Assembly: GCF_001424705.1 (NCBI RefSeq)
Contig: NZ_LMRA01000046.1
Location: forward strand, 1,192 to 65,191
Origin: Methylobacterium sp. Leaf465
GTDB lineage: Bacteria > Pseudomonadota > Alphaproteobacteria > Rhizobiales > Beijerinckiaceae
Length of the DNA: 64,000 nucleotides
Direction of reading: 5' to 3'
Shown: positions 29,015 to 39,600 of the stretch, piece after piece
How positions within the stretch are numbered: the first letter of the stretch is position 1
Layout of the letters: every line of letters starts with the position of its first letter
Made by a program: the position numbers and the translations under genes
Notes under the pieces: model-generated
The model's input: the letters and a program-made list of their open reading frames with translations, nothing else
What the model was told of the DNA's origin: nothing
Database searches by the model: none

Positions 29015-29187
29015 TCCGGTCCGGATTCGGCGTCCGTTGTCTGGGCCCGTTGCCCGGGAACGTGCGACGCCGGAACCGGCAAGATCGTGCGCCCCGGCGT
29101 TGACCGGTGTCGCCGCCTTCGGTAAGACACGCCACACGATTTTCGATTCGCCTTGTCGGGCGGACGAACGAGGCGGACAACGACGCG

Positions 29188-29238
29188 ATGCGTGCCATCC
29201 TTATCGTAACGGAAGCGCCACCGACGGGGCGGACCTGA
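29188..29238 (+). CDS. ilv leader peptide
   Basis: A 16-codon ORF reads MRAILIVTEAPPTGRT and stops at TGA. Four consecutive codons specify Ile-Leu-Ile-Val, the products of the pathway encoded downstream. It lies 165 bp upstream of the acetolactate synthase gene and is followed by mutually exclusive hairpins and an intrinsic terminator. This is the arrangement of a branched-chain amino acid attenuator. The start has only a weak ribosome binding site (GGCGGACAACGACG), so translation is inferred. Confidence 0.72.
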   Translation: MRAILIVTEAPPTGRT

Positions 29239-29295
29239 CAACAGGGTCCGCGATCCGAATGGTGGCGCATGCAGGGTCCCTCGGGGCCCTTTTTT
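29215..29295 (+). promoter_or_regulatory. Attenuator of the ilvB-ilvH operon
   Basis: Several pairings are visible. GCGCCACC (29215-29222) pairs perfectly with GGTGGCGC (29261-29268). Inside it, GCGGACC (29229-29235) pairs with GGTCCGC (29245-29251). The terminator is a 7-bp stem, AGGGTCC (29273-29279) with GGGCCCT (29284-29290, one G-U pair), followed by TTTTT. The sequence CAGGGTCC occurs twice (29242 and 29272), so GGACCTG near the leader stop can pair with either copy and could act as antiterminator. Ribosome stalling at the Ile-Leu-Ile-Val codons would choose between these folds. Pairings are read from sequence; the mechanism is inference from known ilv attenuators. Confidence 0.72.
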
Positions 29296-29352
29296 ATTGC
29301 CGCGACGCGCCGGACGACACGAACAGCACAGACAGTTTCAAGGAGCAGGACG

Positions 29353-31128
29353 ATGGGCGGCGAGGTCATGACCGGGGCCGAAATGGTCATCCGGGCGTTT
29401 CAGGATCAGGGTGTCGACACGCTGTTCGGGTATCCCGGCGGCGCGGTGCTGCCGATCTACGACGCGCTCTTCCACCAGGAGACCCTCAAGCACATCCTGG
29501 TGCGCCATGAGCAGGGCGCCGTCCATGCGGCCGAGGGCTATGCGCGCTCGTCCGGCAAGGTCGGCTGCGTCCTGGTCACATCGGGACCCGGCGCCACCAA
29601 CATCATCACCGGCCTGACCGACGCGCTGCTCGATTCGATCCCGCTCGTCTGCATCACCGGCCAGGTTCCCACGCACCTGATCGGAACGGACGCCTTCCAG
29701 GAGTGCGACACGGTCGGCATCACGCGCCACTGCACGAAGCACAACTACCTGGTCAAATCGATCGACGATCTGCCCCGCATCCTGCACGAGGCGTTCTACG
29801 TCGCCGCCAACGGCCGGCCCGGCCCGGTCGTCATCGACCTGCCGAAGGACGTGCAGTTCGCGTCGGGCGTCTACGAGCGTCCGACCCAGAACGGCCACAA
29901 GACCTACAAGCCGGCCTTCAAGGGCGATGCGGCTCAGATCCGGGCGGCCGTCGAGCTGATGGCCTCCGCCCGCCGGCCGATCCTGTACACCGGCGGCGGC
30001 GTCATCAATGCCGGCCCGCACGCCTCGGCCCTGCTGCGCAGGCTCGCCGCCGAGACCGGCTTTCCCGTCACCTCGACCCTGATGGGCCTGGGCGCCTTCC
30101 CGGCCTCGGACGACAAGTTCCTCGGCATGCTCGGCATGCACGGGACCTACGAGGCGAACCTGGCGATGCACGAATGCGACGTCATGGTCTGCATCGGCGC
30201 GCGCTTCGACGACCGCATCACCGGCCGCCTCGACGCCTTCGCGCCTTTCTCGAAGAAGATCCACGTCGATATCGATGCCTCCTCGATCAACAAGGTCGTC
30301 AAGGTCGATGTCGGGATCGTCGGCGATTGCGGCTCGGTGCTGGAAGACATGCTCGCCGCCTGGAAGGCGCTGCCGCGCCAGCCGGACACGGCCCGCCTGG
30401 AGGATTGGTGGACCAAGATCCGCACCTGGAAGGCGCGCGACTGCCTCGCCTACTGGCCGTCGGGCACGATCATCAAGCCGCAATACGCCGTCCAGCGCCT
30501 CTACGAGGCCTGCAAGGACCGGGAGACCTACGTCACCACCGAGGTCGGCCAGCACCAGATGTGGGCGGCGCAGTACTTCAAGTTCGACGAGCCGAATCGC
30601 TGGATGACCTCCGGCGGCCTCGGCACCATGGGCTACGGCTTGCCGGCGGCCATCGGCACGCAGCTCGCCCACCCGGACGGGCTCGTCATCGACATCGCCG
30701 GCGAGGCTTCGATCCTGATGAACATGCAGGAGCTGTCCACGGCGGTTCAGTACCGCCTGCCGGTCAAGATCTTCATCCTGAACAACGAGTACATGGGCAT
30801 GGTGCGCCAGTGGCAGGAGCTGCTGCACGGCTCGCGCTACTCGCAGAGCTACTCCGAGAGCCTGCCGGACTTCGTGAAGCTGGCCGAGGCCTACGGCGCC
30901 AAGGGCATCCGCTGCGAGAAGCCGGGCGACCTCGACGCAGCGATCGCCGAGATGCTCGACTATGACGGCCCGGTCGTCTTCGACTGCGTCGTCGACAAGA
31001 AGGAGAACTGCTTCCCGATGATCCCGTCGGGCAAGGCGCACAACGAGATGCTGCTGTCCGACTACCTCGGCGAGACCGGGGTCGAGATCGGGGACGTCAT
31101 CTCCGAAGAGGGCAAGATGCTGGTCTGA
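29353..31128 (+). CDS. ilvB: Acetolactate synthase, catalytic subunit
   Basis: This 591-residue TPP enzyme makes acetolactate and acetohydroxybutyrate, the first step of Val, Leu and Ile synthesis. The N-terminal domain contains [19 protein letters not shown] and the catalytic Glu in [18 protein letters not shown]. The central FAD-binding-type domain has [12 protein letters not shown]. The C-terminal TPP domain contains GYGLPAAIG and [14 protein letters not shown], where the motif reads GEAS rather than GDGS, as is frequent in alphaproteobacterial large subunits. The ATG at 29353 has AAGGAGCAGG upstream. An ilvH small subunit follows, and an attenuator precedes it. The subunit could equally be named ilvI. 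Confidence 0.95.
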   Translation: MGGEVMTGAEMVIRAFQDQGVDTLFGYPGGAVLPIYDALFHQETLKHILVRHEQGAVHAAEGYARSSGKVGCVLVTSGPGATNIITGLTDALLDSIPLVCITGQVPTHLIGTDAFQECDTVGITRHCTKHNYLVKSIDDLPRILHEAFYVAANGRPGPVVIDLPKDVQFASGVYERPTQNGHKTYKPAFKGDAAQIRAAVELMASARRPILYTGGGVINAGPHASALLRRLAAETGFPVTSTLMGLGAFPASDDKFLGMLGMHGTYEANLAMHECDVMVCIGARFDDRITGRLDAFAPFSKKIHVDIDASSINKVVKVDVGIVGDCGSVLEDMLAAWKALPRQPDTARLEDWWTKIRTWKARDCLAYWPSGTIIKPQYAVQRLYEACKDRETYVTTEVGQHQMWAAQYFKFDEPNRWMTSGGLGTMGYGLPAAIGTQLAHPDGLVIDIAGEASILMNMQELSTAVQYRLPVKIFILNNEYMGMVRQWQELLHGSRYSQSYSESLPDFVKLAEAYGAKGIRCEKPGDLDAAIAEMLDYDGPVVFDCVVDKKENCFPMIPSGKAHNEMLLSDYLGETGVEIGDVISEEGKMLV

Positions 31129-31244
31129 GCCTCCGGACCCATCCTGACGCATCCGGATCGGGCGCCGCGCGCCCGGTCCTTCTCCGATCGGCCCCGCCGG
31201 GCCACTCACGACACGCCATCGCAGACGAAGGTCCGGGGCACGCC

Positions 31245-31787
31245 ATGAACGCCATGAACACGCACTATCCCGATGCCGGCCGGGTCGAGCCGATCAACCG
31301 GCACACCCTGGCCGTCATCGTCGACAACGAGCCCGGCGTGCTCGCCCGGATCTCGGGGATGTTCTCGGGACGGGGCTACAACATCGAGAGCCTGACGGTG
31401 TCGGAGACCGAGGTGGCGCGCCATCTCTCCCGCATCACCATCGTCACCGCCGGCACCGATGCGGTGATCCAGCAGATCAAGGCGCAGCTCGACCGACTCG
31501 TGCCGGTGCACCGGGTCGTCGACCTCACGCTCCAGGGCAAGGCCCTCGAGCGCGAACTCTGCCTCGTCAAGGTGGCGGGCACCGGCGAGCACCGCACCGA
31601 ATCGCTGACCCTCGCGGCGGCCTTCGGCGCCAAGACCCTGGACGCGACCCTGAACTCCTTCGTGTTCGAGGTCACCGGCACCACCGAGGAGATCGACCGC
31701 TTCATCGGCCTGATGACGGTGATCGGCCTCGTGGAGATCTCCCGCACCGGCATCGCCGCGATGGGACGCGGCGCCGAGCCGATGTAG
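31245..31787 (+). CDS. ilvH: Acetolactate synthase, regulatory small subunit
   Basis: This 180-residue protein binds valine and activates the catalytic subunit. The N-terminal ACT domain is clear (HTLAVIVDNEPGVLARISGM, then FSGRGYNIESLTVS), followed by the C-terminal ALS_ss domain with ELCLVKVAG and IDRFIGLM. It is co-directional, 116 bp after ilvB, with no terminator between, so it shares the attenuator control. A second ATG three codons in (31254) is an alternative start. Confidence 0.95.
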   Translation: MNAMNTHYPDAGRVEPINRHTLAVIVDNEPGVLARISGMFSGRGYNIESLTVSETEVARHLSRITIVTAGTDAVIQQIKAQLDRLVPVHRVVDLTLQGKALERELCLVKVAGTGEHRTESLTLAAAFGAKTLDATLNSFVFEVTGTTEEIDRFIGLMTVIGLVEISRTGIAAMGRGAEPM

Positions 31788-31957
31788 GTCCCAAGGTCTG
31801 GCATCGCGGGAGCCGTTCTGGTCGATGGGGTCCGCTCGATCGACGGGAACGTACGCATCTGCCGGTCCATCGGCTCCGTGCCGAACTCTGTCCTCACCGA
31901 GGTTCGCGGGACGCTCGCGACGTTGATCGGCATCACCTGGAACGCTCCAGAGATCAC

Positions 31958-32596
31958 ATGACCACGCTCTACTACGCCCCCGGCGCCTGCTCGCTCGCCT
32001 CCCATATCGCCCTCGAGGAGACCGGTGCACCCTACGAGACGGTACGGCTCGACCTCGCCAAGGGCGACCAGCGGGCGCCCACCTACCTTGCCGTCAACGA
32101 GCGCGGCCGGGTCCCGGCGCTGGCGGAGGGCGATTGGGTGCTCACGGAGAACACCGCGATCCTGCGCCACATCGCGCGCGTGCATCCCGAGGCCGGCCTG
32201 TGGCCGCAGGATCCACGCGACCAGGCCCGGGTCGACGAGTGGCTCGGCTGGCTCTCCACCGGCCACCACATCGCCTACGCGCATATCCGCCGGGCCGAGC
32301 GGTACTCGAACGACGAAACGGCCTTCCCGGGCATCCAGGCCAGGGGCGCCGAGACCTGCGGCGACCTGTTCACGATGACCGAGGTCAAGCTCTCCAACGG
32401 CGGCTGGGCCGTCGGCGAGGCCTACAGCATCGCCGATCCCTACCTGCTGCTGTTCTGGACCTGGGGCCGGGGTCCGGCGCTCGGCTTCGACATGGCCGAG
32501 CGCTTCCCGGCCTGGACGGCCCATGCCCGGGCCATGGCCGCGCGCCCCGCCGTGCAGGCGGTCTTCGGCCGCGAAGGCCTCAAACTGCCGGCCTGA
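31958..32596 (+). CDS. Glutathione S-transferase, beta-class-like
   Basis: This 212-residue protein has the thioredoxin-like N-terminal domain starting LYYAPGACSLASHIALEE. The cysteine in that segment is at the position of the active-site Cys10 of bacterial beta-class enzymes. The cis-proline loop VNERGRVPAL and glutathione gamma-glutamyl contact LTENTAILRHIA are present. The C-terminal helical domain contains WAVGEAYSIADPYLLLFWTW (N-capping box SIADP). The substrate is unknown. It sits between ilvH and ilvC but is probably an independent transcription unit. Confidence 0.9.
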   Translation: MTTLYYAPGACSLASHIALEETGAPYETVRLDLAKGDQRAPTYLAVNERGRVPALAEGDWVLTENTAILRHIARVHPEAGLWPQDPRDQARVDEWLGWLSTGHHIAYAHIRRAERYSNDETAFPGIQARGAETCGDLFTMTEVKLSNGGWAVGEAYSIADPYLLLFWTWGRGPALGFDMAERFPAWTAHARAMAARPAVQAVFGREGLKLPA

Positions 32597-32667
32597 GCGC
32601 GGCACAGGGGCGGCAAAGGACGGGGCATGCGACAATGCCCCTTCCGTCAAGGGGATCGCCTCGCTAA

Positions 32668-33792
<1,125 letters not shown>

Positions 33793-33841
33793 GGTCGGGA
33801 TCGGGGAGGCCGGCATCGTCCGGCCTCCCCTGACGGAGGGC

Positions 33842-33872
33842 GCCGGCGTCGCGAGAGCGGCGCCGGCTTTTT
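33842..33872 (+). terminator. Intrinsic terminator after ilvC
   Basis: A 10-bp stem (GCCGGCGTCG with CGGCGCCGGC, one G-U pair) encloses a 6-nt loop and runs into TTTTT. It is well placed to end the ilvC transcript. Confidence 0.85.
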
Positions 33873-34010
33873 GATGCGCGGTCCCGGGACCACACCGCGC
33901 GCGCTCGGACGCGACGGAGCCGCGTCGCCTGTTGTGCTCCGACGGGTTTCCCGCGATCATCTCGGGCAACGGCGGCCCGGACGAGAGCAGCCGAAACGCG
34001 GAGGACCCCC

Positions 34011-34664
34011 ATGGCATCGCTCTACTCTGACGCGCATCGCGCGCTGCAGGAAGAGTTCAAAACCGTCAAGCTCGCCGAGCGCCTGGACACGGGCTGGGTC
34101 CAGGACAGGATCGGCGAGACCGAAGCCGCCTTCATCGGCAGCCGGGACATGTTCTTTCTCTCCACCGTCGATCCCGACGGCATGCCGACTGTCTCCTACA
34201 AGGGCGGCAACCCCGGCTTCGTGAAGGTGCTCGACGGCAACACGCTGGTGTTCCCGGGCTTCGACGGCAACGGCATGTGGTATTCAATGGGCAACATCGA
34301 GGGGCAGTCGAAGGTCGGGCTGCTGTTCATCGACTTCGAGACCCCGCACCGGGTCCGCGTCCAGGGCCATGCCCGGATGCTGCGCGACGATCCCCTGATG
34401 GCCGAATACACGGAAGCGAAGTACCTCGTCCGCGTCGAGGTCACGAAGGCCTGGGTCAACTGCCCGCGCTACATCCACAAGTACCAGAAGGTGGCGCAGA
34501 ACCGGTACGTGCCCACCCCCGACAAGGAGACGCCGCTCGCCCTCTGGAAGCGCCTCGACATGGTCGCCGACGTCATCCCCGAGGAGGATAAGGCCCGCGT
34601 CGCGCGGGAAGGCCAGATCGAGTTGCCCGAGTACGAGGCCCGGGTCGCGCGCGGCGAGAGCTGA
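34011..34664 (+). CDS. Pyridoxamine 5'-phosphate oxidase-fold flavin protein
   Basis: This 217-residue protein has the split-barrel flavin-binding fold. FLSTVDPDGMPTVSYKGGNP occupies the first strands, followed by LVFPGFDGNGMWYSMGNI and GLLFIDFETPHRVRVQGHA. The C-terminal part is longer than in minimal family members and contains NCPRYIHKYQK, typical of the subgroup annotated as pyridoxamine-phosphate-oxidase-related. The specific reaction and cofactor (FMN or F420/haem-like) are not determinable. It stands alone after the ilvC terminator. Confidence 0.82.
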   Translation: MASLYSDAHRALQEEFKTVKLAERLDTGWVQDRIGETEAAFIGSRDMFFLSTVDPDGMPTVSYKGGNPGFVKVLDGNTLVFPGFDGNGMWYSMGNIEGQSKVGLLFIDFETPHRVRVQGHARMLRDDPLMAEYTEAKYLVRVEVTKAWVNCPRYIHKYQKVAQNRYVPTPDKETPLALWKRLDMVADVIPEEDKARVAREGQIELPEYEARVARGES

Positions 34665-34679
34665 ACCGGCGCGGCGTCA

Positions 34680-34717
34680 GGGCAATTTCGGTAATCTCAG
34701 GATCACCGAAATTGCCC
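34680..34717. repeat. 13-bp perfect inverted repeat between convergent genes
   Basis: GGGCAATTTCGGT at 34680-34692 and its exact complement at 34705-34717 enclose a 12-nt loop. It lies 15 bp after the stop of the upstream gene and faces the 3' end of tam. It lacks a T-run on either strand, and it is AT-richer than its surroundings. It may act as a bidirectional transcript-end stabiliser or be a small mobile palindrome. Confidence 0.7.
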
Positions 34718-34779
34718 AAATCTATTGTGTGGTCGCATTGTCTTCACGCGAGCCGGAATCCACCTCGCTTGAAAATGCT

Positions 34780-35562
34780 TTAGCCCGCGCGTCGCGCGAC
34801 GATGAACACCCGAGGGAATGCGAGCAGTCGCCGTCCGTCACGGCGGGGTGGATACCCCTCCGCGATCGCCGCCGTGTAGGCGGTGAGGAACCCGGCCTCT
34901 TCGTCGGGCGTGAGCGGGTCGAGGAAGGGTCGCAAACCCGTGGCGCGGACCCATTCGACAATGGCGGACGCATCTGCCATCCGGTGGTGATAGGCAGTGC
35001 GCCAGACATTCACCTCGGCGGCGTGCGGCGCCAGCAGATCGTAATAGCCGGCCGGTTCCAGCATGCGCCCGAGCCGGCCGGCCACGGCCGGGTCGCCGAT
35101 CGCCGCTGCCCAGGGGCCGGTTTCCGCCACCATGCGCATCAGGCGGTGCGACGGCTCGGCGAGGTTGTCGGGCATCTGTACGGCGAGAACGCCGCCGGGT
35201 GCCAGGAGGCCGAAGAGACGGGGTAGCAGCACCGGGTGGTCGGGCAGCCATTGCAGCACGGCATTGGCGTAGATCAGGTCCGGCGCCCGCTCCGGCTGCC
35301 AGGTCGCCGCGTCCGCCAGCGCGAATGAGAGGCCGGGCAGGCGCTCGCGGGCTCGCTCCAGCATGGCCGGGGAGGTGTCGAGGCCGATGACCTCGGTCTC
35401 GGGGAAGCGGGCCGCGATCAGCGCTGTGGAATTGCCGGGGCCACAGCCGAGATCGTAGGCGAGGCGCGGCGCCGCGAGCGGAACCTGGGCGAGGAGTTCG
35501 GCCGCCGGACGCGTGCGCTCATCCTCGAAGCGAGCGTAGAGGGCGGGGTTCCAGTCGGACAT
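34780..35562 (-). CDS. tam: Trans-aconitate 2-methyltransferase
   Basis: This 260-residue SAM-dependent methyltransferase esterifies trans-aconitate, an inhibitor of aconitase, in characterised family members. The start [20 protein letters not shown] and motif I ([19 protein letters not shown]) are diagnostic. [20 protein letters not shown] and [11 protein letters not shown] are further family marks. The length matches the E. coli enzyme. It is transcribed in the same direction as trpS, 49 bp downstream of it. Confidence 0.93.
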   Translation of the reverse strand: MSDWNPALYARFEDERTRPAAELLAQVPLAAPRLAYDLGCGPGNSTALIAARFPETEVIGLDTSPAMLERARERLPGLSFALADAATWQPERAPDLIYANAVLQWLPDHPVLLPRLFGLLAPGGVLAVQMPDNLAEPSHRLMRMVAETGPWAAAIGDPAVAGRLGRMLEPAGYYDLLAPHAAEVNVWRTAYHHRMADASAIVEWVRATGLRPFLDPLTPDEEAGFLTAYTAAIAEGYPPRRDGRRLLAFPRVFIVARRAG

Positions 35563-35611
35563 CGTGCACCTCCCGAAGCCGGCCCTGTCGGAGGCCGGAT
35601 CGCCTCACTCG

Positions 35612-36682
35612 TCAGGGGACCATCCGCAGGCGCGGCCCGCGGCGGACGAATCCGACGATGTCCTTGACGGCGTCGAGGGTCGGCGCCGCGATGGCCTCGG
35701 CGCGCTCGGCGCCGTCGGCGAGCACCGCATCGATCTCGGCCGGGTCGGCCACGAGGCGCTTCATCTCGGTGCCGAGGGGCGCCAGGGTCTCGACCGCGAG
35801 CTCGACCAGGGCGCCCTTGAAAACCGAGAACTGGGCGCCGCCGAAGTCGCGCAGGACCTCCTCGCGCGTGACGTCCTTCAGGGCGGCGAAGATACCCACC
35901 AGGTTGTCGGCCTCGGGCCGACCGGCCAGGCCGGCCACCTCGGAGGGGAGGGCGTCCGGGTCGGTCTTGGCCTTGCGCACCTTGGCGGCGATCGCGTCGG
36001 CATCGTCCGTCAGGTTGATCCGCGAATTGTCGGAGGCGTCCGACTTTGACATCTTCTTGGTGCCGTCGCGCAAGCTCATGACGCGCGCCGCCGGCCCGCC
36101 GATCAGGGGCTCGGTAACGGGGAAGAAGCCGGCCCCTTCGTCGTGCCCATGGGCGGCGATCGACTGCGAAAAATCGTTGTTGAACTTCTGGGCGATGTCG
36201 CGGGTCAGTTCGAGGTGCTGCTTCTGGTCCTCGCCCACGGGCACGTGGGTGGCGCGATAGGCCAGGATGTCGGCCGCCATCAGTACGGGATAGTCGTAGA
36301 GGCCGATCGAGGCGTTCTCCCGGTCCTTGCCGGCCTTGTCCTTGAACTGGGTCATGCGGTTGAGCCAACCGAGCCGCGCGACGCAGTTGAAGATCCAGGC
36401 GAGTTCGGCGTGCTGGGGCACCTGGCTCTGGTTGAAGACGATCGAGCGCGTCGGGTCGATACCGGCGGCGAGGAACGCGGCGGTGACCTCGCGGATCTGG
36501 CCCTTCAGCGCGGCCGGGTCCTGCCACAGGGTGATCGCGTGCAGGTCGACGACGCAGTAGAGGCACTGCGCATCGCGCGCCTGCATCTCGACGAAGCGCT
36601 TGATGGCGCCGAGATAGTTGCCGAGATGCAGGTTCCCGGTCGGCTGTACGCCCGAGAACACCAGTTCCTTGAACGCGGTCAT
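35612..36682 (-). CDS. trpS: Tryptophanyl-tRNA synthetase
   Basis: This class I synthetase (356 residues) charges tRNA-Trp. The HIGH-equivalent is in [19 protein letters not shown] and the KMSKS loop is [14 protein letters not shown]. The family segment [20 protein letters not shown] is present. The ATG at 36682 gives [11 protein letters not shown]. The frame is open another 33 codons upstream without similarity. Family proteins are about 335-355 residues, so it is complete. tam follows on the same strand. Confidence 0.97.
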   Translation of the reverse strand: MTAFKELVFSGVQPTGNLHLGNYLGAIKRFVEMQARDAQCLYCVVDLHAITLWQDPAALKGQIREVTAAFLAAGIDPTRSIVFNQSQVPQHAELAWIFNCVARLGWLNRMTQFKDKAGKDRENASIGLYDYPVLMAADILAYRATHVPVGEDQKQHLELTRDIAQKFNNDFSQSIAAHGHDEGAGFFPVTEPLIGGPAARVMSLRDGTKKMSKSDASDNSRINLTDDADAIAAKVRKAKTDPDALPSEVAGLAGRPEADNLVGIFAALKDVTREEVLRDFGGAQFSVFKGALVELAVETLAPLGTEMKRLVADPAEIDAVLADGAERAEAIAAPTLDAVKDIVGFVRRGPRLRMVP

Positions 36683-36840
36683 CGCGGCGGGGTCCTCGTG
36701 CGGATTGCGGGAGAGCGGCCGCGGACGTCGATCCCGTGCAGCCGAGCGCCGGTTTCTGGACGCCGAGCCGGAACCGGTCAAGGCTTCGCGAAAACCCCCG
36801 ACGATCGCACGGGAGCGTCGGCACGGGACGACCGGGGTCG

Positions 36841-37686
36841 TTAGGGCTCGCGGATCGCGCCCCCGGTCCCCGTCCGACCCTGACCTTCGGGACAGAGGTC
36901 GAGGAGCACGCAGCGGGTGCAGGCGGGATTGCGGTGGTGACAGACCTTCTGCCCGTGCAGCATCAGCACCTCGTGGTTGTCGTAGAGGGCCTGCGCGCTC
37001 CAGTCGGCGGGCAGCTGTGCCCGCAGGATCGGGTGGGACGGCCCGACATCGACGCGGGGACCGATCAGACCGGTGCGCTGGGCGACCCGGTGGTGGTGGC
37101 TGTCCACCGGCAGGGCGGGCATTCGCAGGATGCTGAAGGAGAGCACCGCCGCACTCGTCTTCGGCCCGACCCCGGGAATCGCCTCGAGCCAGGCCCGGGC
37201 CTCCTTCACCGCCATGTCCTTCAGGAAGTCGAGGGTGAGCGCGCCGTGGCGCGCCTGCACGGCAGAGAGGATCGCCTGCAGTCGCGGCGCCTTCAGCTCG
37301 GGCCAGGTCACCCCGGCGATGGTCGCCTCGATCTCGGAGACGGGGGCGGCCAGCATCCGGTCCCAGTCGGGGTAGCGCGCCCGCAGGGCCTTGAAGGCGC
37401 GGCCGGACTCCGCGTTGCGGGTTCGGTGGGAGAGGAGCGAGGAGACGAGTTCGCTCAATGGGTCAAGGCTGTGGAAGTAGGGGATCGGGCAGCCGTAGAC
37501 CGGGCAGAGGCGAGCATGGATCGCCAACGCCTTGTCCGTCAGGGCAGGATCGATCGCGGCCGGTACGGACTTTGAAGAGCGGGTCCGGCGGGGGCGGGGG
37601 CCGGCGAGGTCGTGCCCTGATGCGATCGGCATGCTGGAGGAATCGAGCCCGAGTCGTCGCGGTTCCCGAAGTCGACGCCAGGCCAT
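36841..37686 (-). CDS. Endonuclease III-like DNA glycosylase with Fe-S cluster
   Basis: This 281-residue HhH-GPD protein has the helix-hairpin-helix [17 protein letters not shown] with the catalytic-position lysine, and the aspartate in [14 protein letters not shown]. The four cluster cysteines are C-x6-C-x2-C-x5-C in [17 protein letters not shown]. These are the hallmarks of a bifunctional base-excision repair enzyme such as Nth. The segment [15 protein letters not shown] replaces the usual LSAQTTD, so it belongs to a divergent branch and the substrate range is uncertain. The first 45 residues are poorly conserved; the real start may be the ATG 18 codons in. It is divergent from the gcv riboswitch. 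Confidence 0.85.
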   Translation of the reverse strand: MAWRRLREPRRLGLDSSSMPIASGHDLAGPRPRRTRSSKSVPAAIDPALTDKALAIHARLCPVYGCPIPYFHSLDPLSELVSSLLSHRTRNAESGRAFKALRARYPDWDRMLAAPVSEIEATIAGVTWPELKAPRLQAILSAVQARHGALTLDFLKDMAVKEARAWLEAIPGVGPKTSAAVLSFSILRMPALPVDSHHHRVAQRTGLIGPRVDVGPSHPILRAQLPADWSAQALYDNHEVLMLHGQKVCHHRNPACTRCVLLDLCPEGQGRTGTGGAIREP

Positions 37687-37785
37687 GCCCGGACTGACGG
37701 ATCGGCCGAAGCGTAACGCGCCGGCCGGGCAGGGCGCCTTGCCTGACGCAGTGCAATGTGAAACCCTGACCGAGTCATCAAGGAC

Positions 37786-37995
37786 GATACGGGAGAGCCC
37801 AGGTCGAGCGTTTCACAGAGCGAAGCCTTCGAACCATGGCGCCGACGGAGCAACCACCCCCGGAAACTCTCAGGCACAATCACCGTACCGTCGGACAATC
37901 TGGAGAGAGGCGCCTGATGGCGCCCACCGAAGGAGAAATCCCGGACCGCAGCCGCGGTCGGGGAGAAGCTCTCAGGTAACCGCGACAGATGGGGG
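37786..37995 (+). ncRNA. Tandem glycine riboswitch upstream of gcvT
   Basis: Two glycine aptamers lie in series. The first begins near CGGGAGAG (37791) and contains GGAAACTCTCAGGCAC and GTCGGACAATCTGGAGAG. The second (from about 37908) contains CCGAAGGAGAAATCCCG, AGAAGCTCTCAGGTAACCG and ends GACAGATGGGGG. The repeated CTCTCAGG core and closing GGACA/GACAGA-type strands are diagnostic. It ends 54 bp before the gcvT start and presumably turns on the glycine cleavage operon when glycine is abundant, as known for this class. Whether it acts on transcription or translation is not clear, as no obvious terminator overlaps the second aptamer. Confidence 0.93.
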
Positions 37996-38049
37996 CAGCC
38001 GGACACGCTCAGTCGAGCTTCCGGAGGCTGTTCGTCGTGGAGTGATCCG

Positions 38050-39180
38050 ATGTCCCCTGATGTTGCCCGTACCCCCCTGCATGCCCTGCACCTGCGTCAT
38101 GGCGGCCGCATGGTCCCCTTCGCAGGCTACGCCATGCCGGTGCAGTACCCGGCCGGCCTCCTCAAGGAGCACCTGCACACGCGGGCCCAGGCCGGCTTGT
38201 TCGACGTGTCGCATATGGGCCAGATCCGGCTCACCCCGCACTCGGGCGATGTGGGCGACGCGGCGCGCGCCCTGGAAACCCTCCTGCCCATCGATGTCCT
38301 GGGCCTGAAGCCGGGCCGCCAGCGCTACGGGCTCCTCCTCGATGCGTCGGGCGGCATCCGCGACGACCTCATGGTCGCCCATTGCGGCGACAGCCTCTTC
38401 CTCGTGGTCAACGCCGCCAACAAGGTCGACGACGCGGCCTATCTCCGCGCGCATCTCTCCGACACCTGCACGGTGACCGTGCTGGCCCGCGCCCTCGTCG
38501 CCCTGCAGGGGCCGGGCGCGGAGCCGGCCCTGGCGCGACTCGCACCGGAGGTGGCCGGGATGCGCTTCATGGACGTGCGGATGCTCGGGCTGCTGGGCGC
38601 CTCCGCCATCGTCACACGCTCCGGCTATACCGGCGAGGACGGCTTCGAGATCTCGGTGCCGGAGGACAGGGCGGAGGCCCTGGCCGAGGCGCTGCTCGCC
38701 GATCCGGACGTGCTGCCGGTCGGGCTCGGCGCCCGCGATTCCCTGCGCCTCGAGGCCGGGCTGTGCCTGCACGGCAACGACATCCACCCCGGCATCGACC
38801 CGGTGGAGGCCGGCCTGTCCTGGGCCATTTCGAACGTGCGCCGCCGTGGCGGGCCCCGGGCCGGCGGCTTTCCCGGCGCGGCACGCATCCTCGACGCACT
38901 GGAGGCCGGCCCGGCGCGCAAGCGCGTCGGCCTGCGCCCCGAGGGGCCCACCCCCGTGCGGGCCGGCGCGCCGCTCTTCGCAGACGAGACCGGCGCGGCG
39001 GTCGGCCAAGTGACGTCCGGCGGTTTCGGGCCGAGCCTGCAGGCCCCCATCGCCATGGGCTACCTGCCGGCCGCCCTCGCCGCCCCCGGCACCCGCGTCT
39101 TCGCCGAGGTGCGCGGCAAGCGCCTCGCCGTCGCGGTCTCGGCTCTTCCCTTCGTTCCGGCAGGCTTCAAGCGCGCCTGA
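38050..39180 (+). CDS. gcvT: Glycine cleavage system T protein, aminomethyltransferase
   Basis: T protein (376 residues) transfers the methylene group from the H-protein-bound intermediate to tetrahydrofolate and releases ammonia. The N-terminal part has HALHLRHGGRMVPFAGYAMP, FDVSHMGQIRL and the folate-contacting region. The segment SGYTGEDGFEISVP followed by GLGARDSLRLEAGLCLHGND is diagnostic. The ATG at 38050 yields MSPDVARTPLHAL. It is the first gene of gcvT-gcvH-gcvP, behind the riboswitch. Confidence 0.96.
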   Translation: MSPDVARTPLHALHLRHGGRMVPFAGYAMPVQYPAGLLKEHLHTRAQAGLFDVSHMGQIRLTPHSGDVGDAARALETLLPIDVLGLKPGRQRYGLLLDASGGIRDDLMVAHCGDSLFLVVNAANKVDDAAYLRAHLSDTCTVTVLARALVALQGPGAEPALARLAPEVAGMRFMDVRMLGLLGASAIVTRSGYTGEDGFEISVPEDRAEALAEALLADPDVLPVGLGARDSLRLEAGLCLHGNDIHPGIDPVEAGLSWAISNVRRRGGPRAGGFPGAARILDALEAGPARKRVGLRPEGPTPVRAGAPLFADETGAAVGQVTSGGFGPSLQAPIAMGYLPAALAAPGTRVFAEVRGKRLAVAVSALPFVPAGFKRA

Positions 39181-39226
39181 TCGGGCCCGTTCCGTCCCCC
39201 CCTTTGCCAACAATTAGGAGAAAGCG

Positions 39227-39589
39227 ATGCGGAAGTTCACGGACGAGCATGAGTGGCTGGATTGCACCGGCGACGTCGCCACGGTGGGCATCACCACCCA
39301 CGCCGCCGAACAGCTCGGCGACCTCGTCTTCATCGAGTTGCCGAAGGTCGGCGCGAAGCTGTCCAAGGGCGAGGCCGCGGCGGTGGTCGAGTCCGTCAAG
39401 GCGGCCTCGGACGTCTATGCGCCGGTCTCCGGCGAGGTCACCGAGGTCAACGAGGCGGCCGTGGCCGACCCGTCCAGCGTGGGCACCGACCCACAGGGCG
39501 CCGGGTGGCTCTACCGCATCCGCCTCGACGATCTGGCCAGCCTCGAGGGGCTGATGGACGCGGCCGCCTACGCCGAGTTCGCGAAGTAG
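39227..39589 (+). CDS. gcvH: Glycine cleavage system H protein
   Basis: H protein (120 residues) is the lipoylated carrier that shuttles the aminomethyl arm between P, T and L proteins. The start [20 protein letters not shown] and the lipoylation site lysine in [20 protein letters not shown] (near residue 60) are diagnostic. [14 protein letters not shown] follows the fold closely. It lies 46 bp after gcvT with TAGGAGAAAGCG before the ATG. Confidence 0.97.
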   Translation: MRKFTDEHEWLDCTGDVATVGITTHAAEQLGDLVFIELPKVGAKLSKGEAAAVVESVKAASDVYAPVSGEVTEVNEAAVADPSSVGTDPQGAGWLYRIRLDDLASLEGLMDAAAYAEFAK

Positions 39590-39600
39590 CGCCGCCGCTT

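Noticed and set aside
29338-31209. 623-residue minus-strand frame over ilvB
   Set aside because: Same reason: the + strand carries the TPP enzyme motifs.
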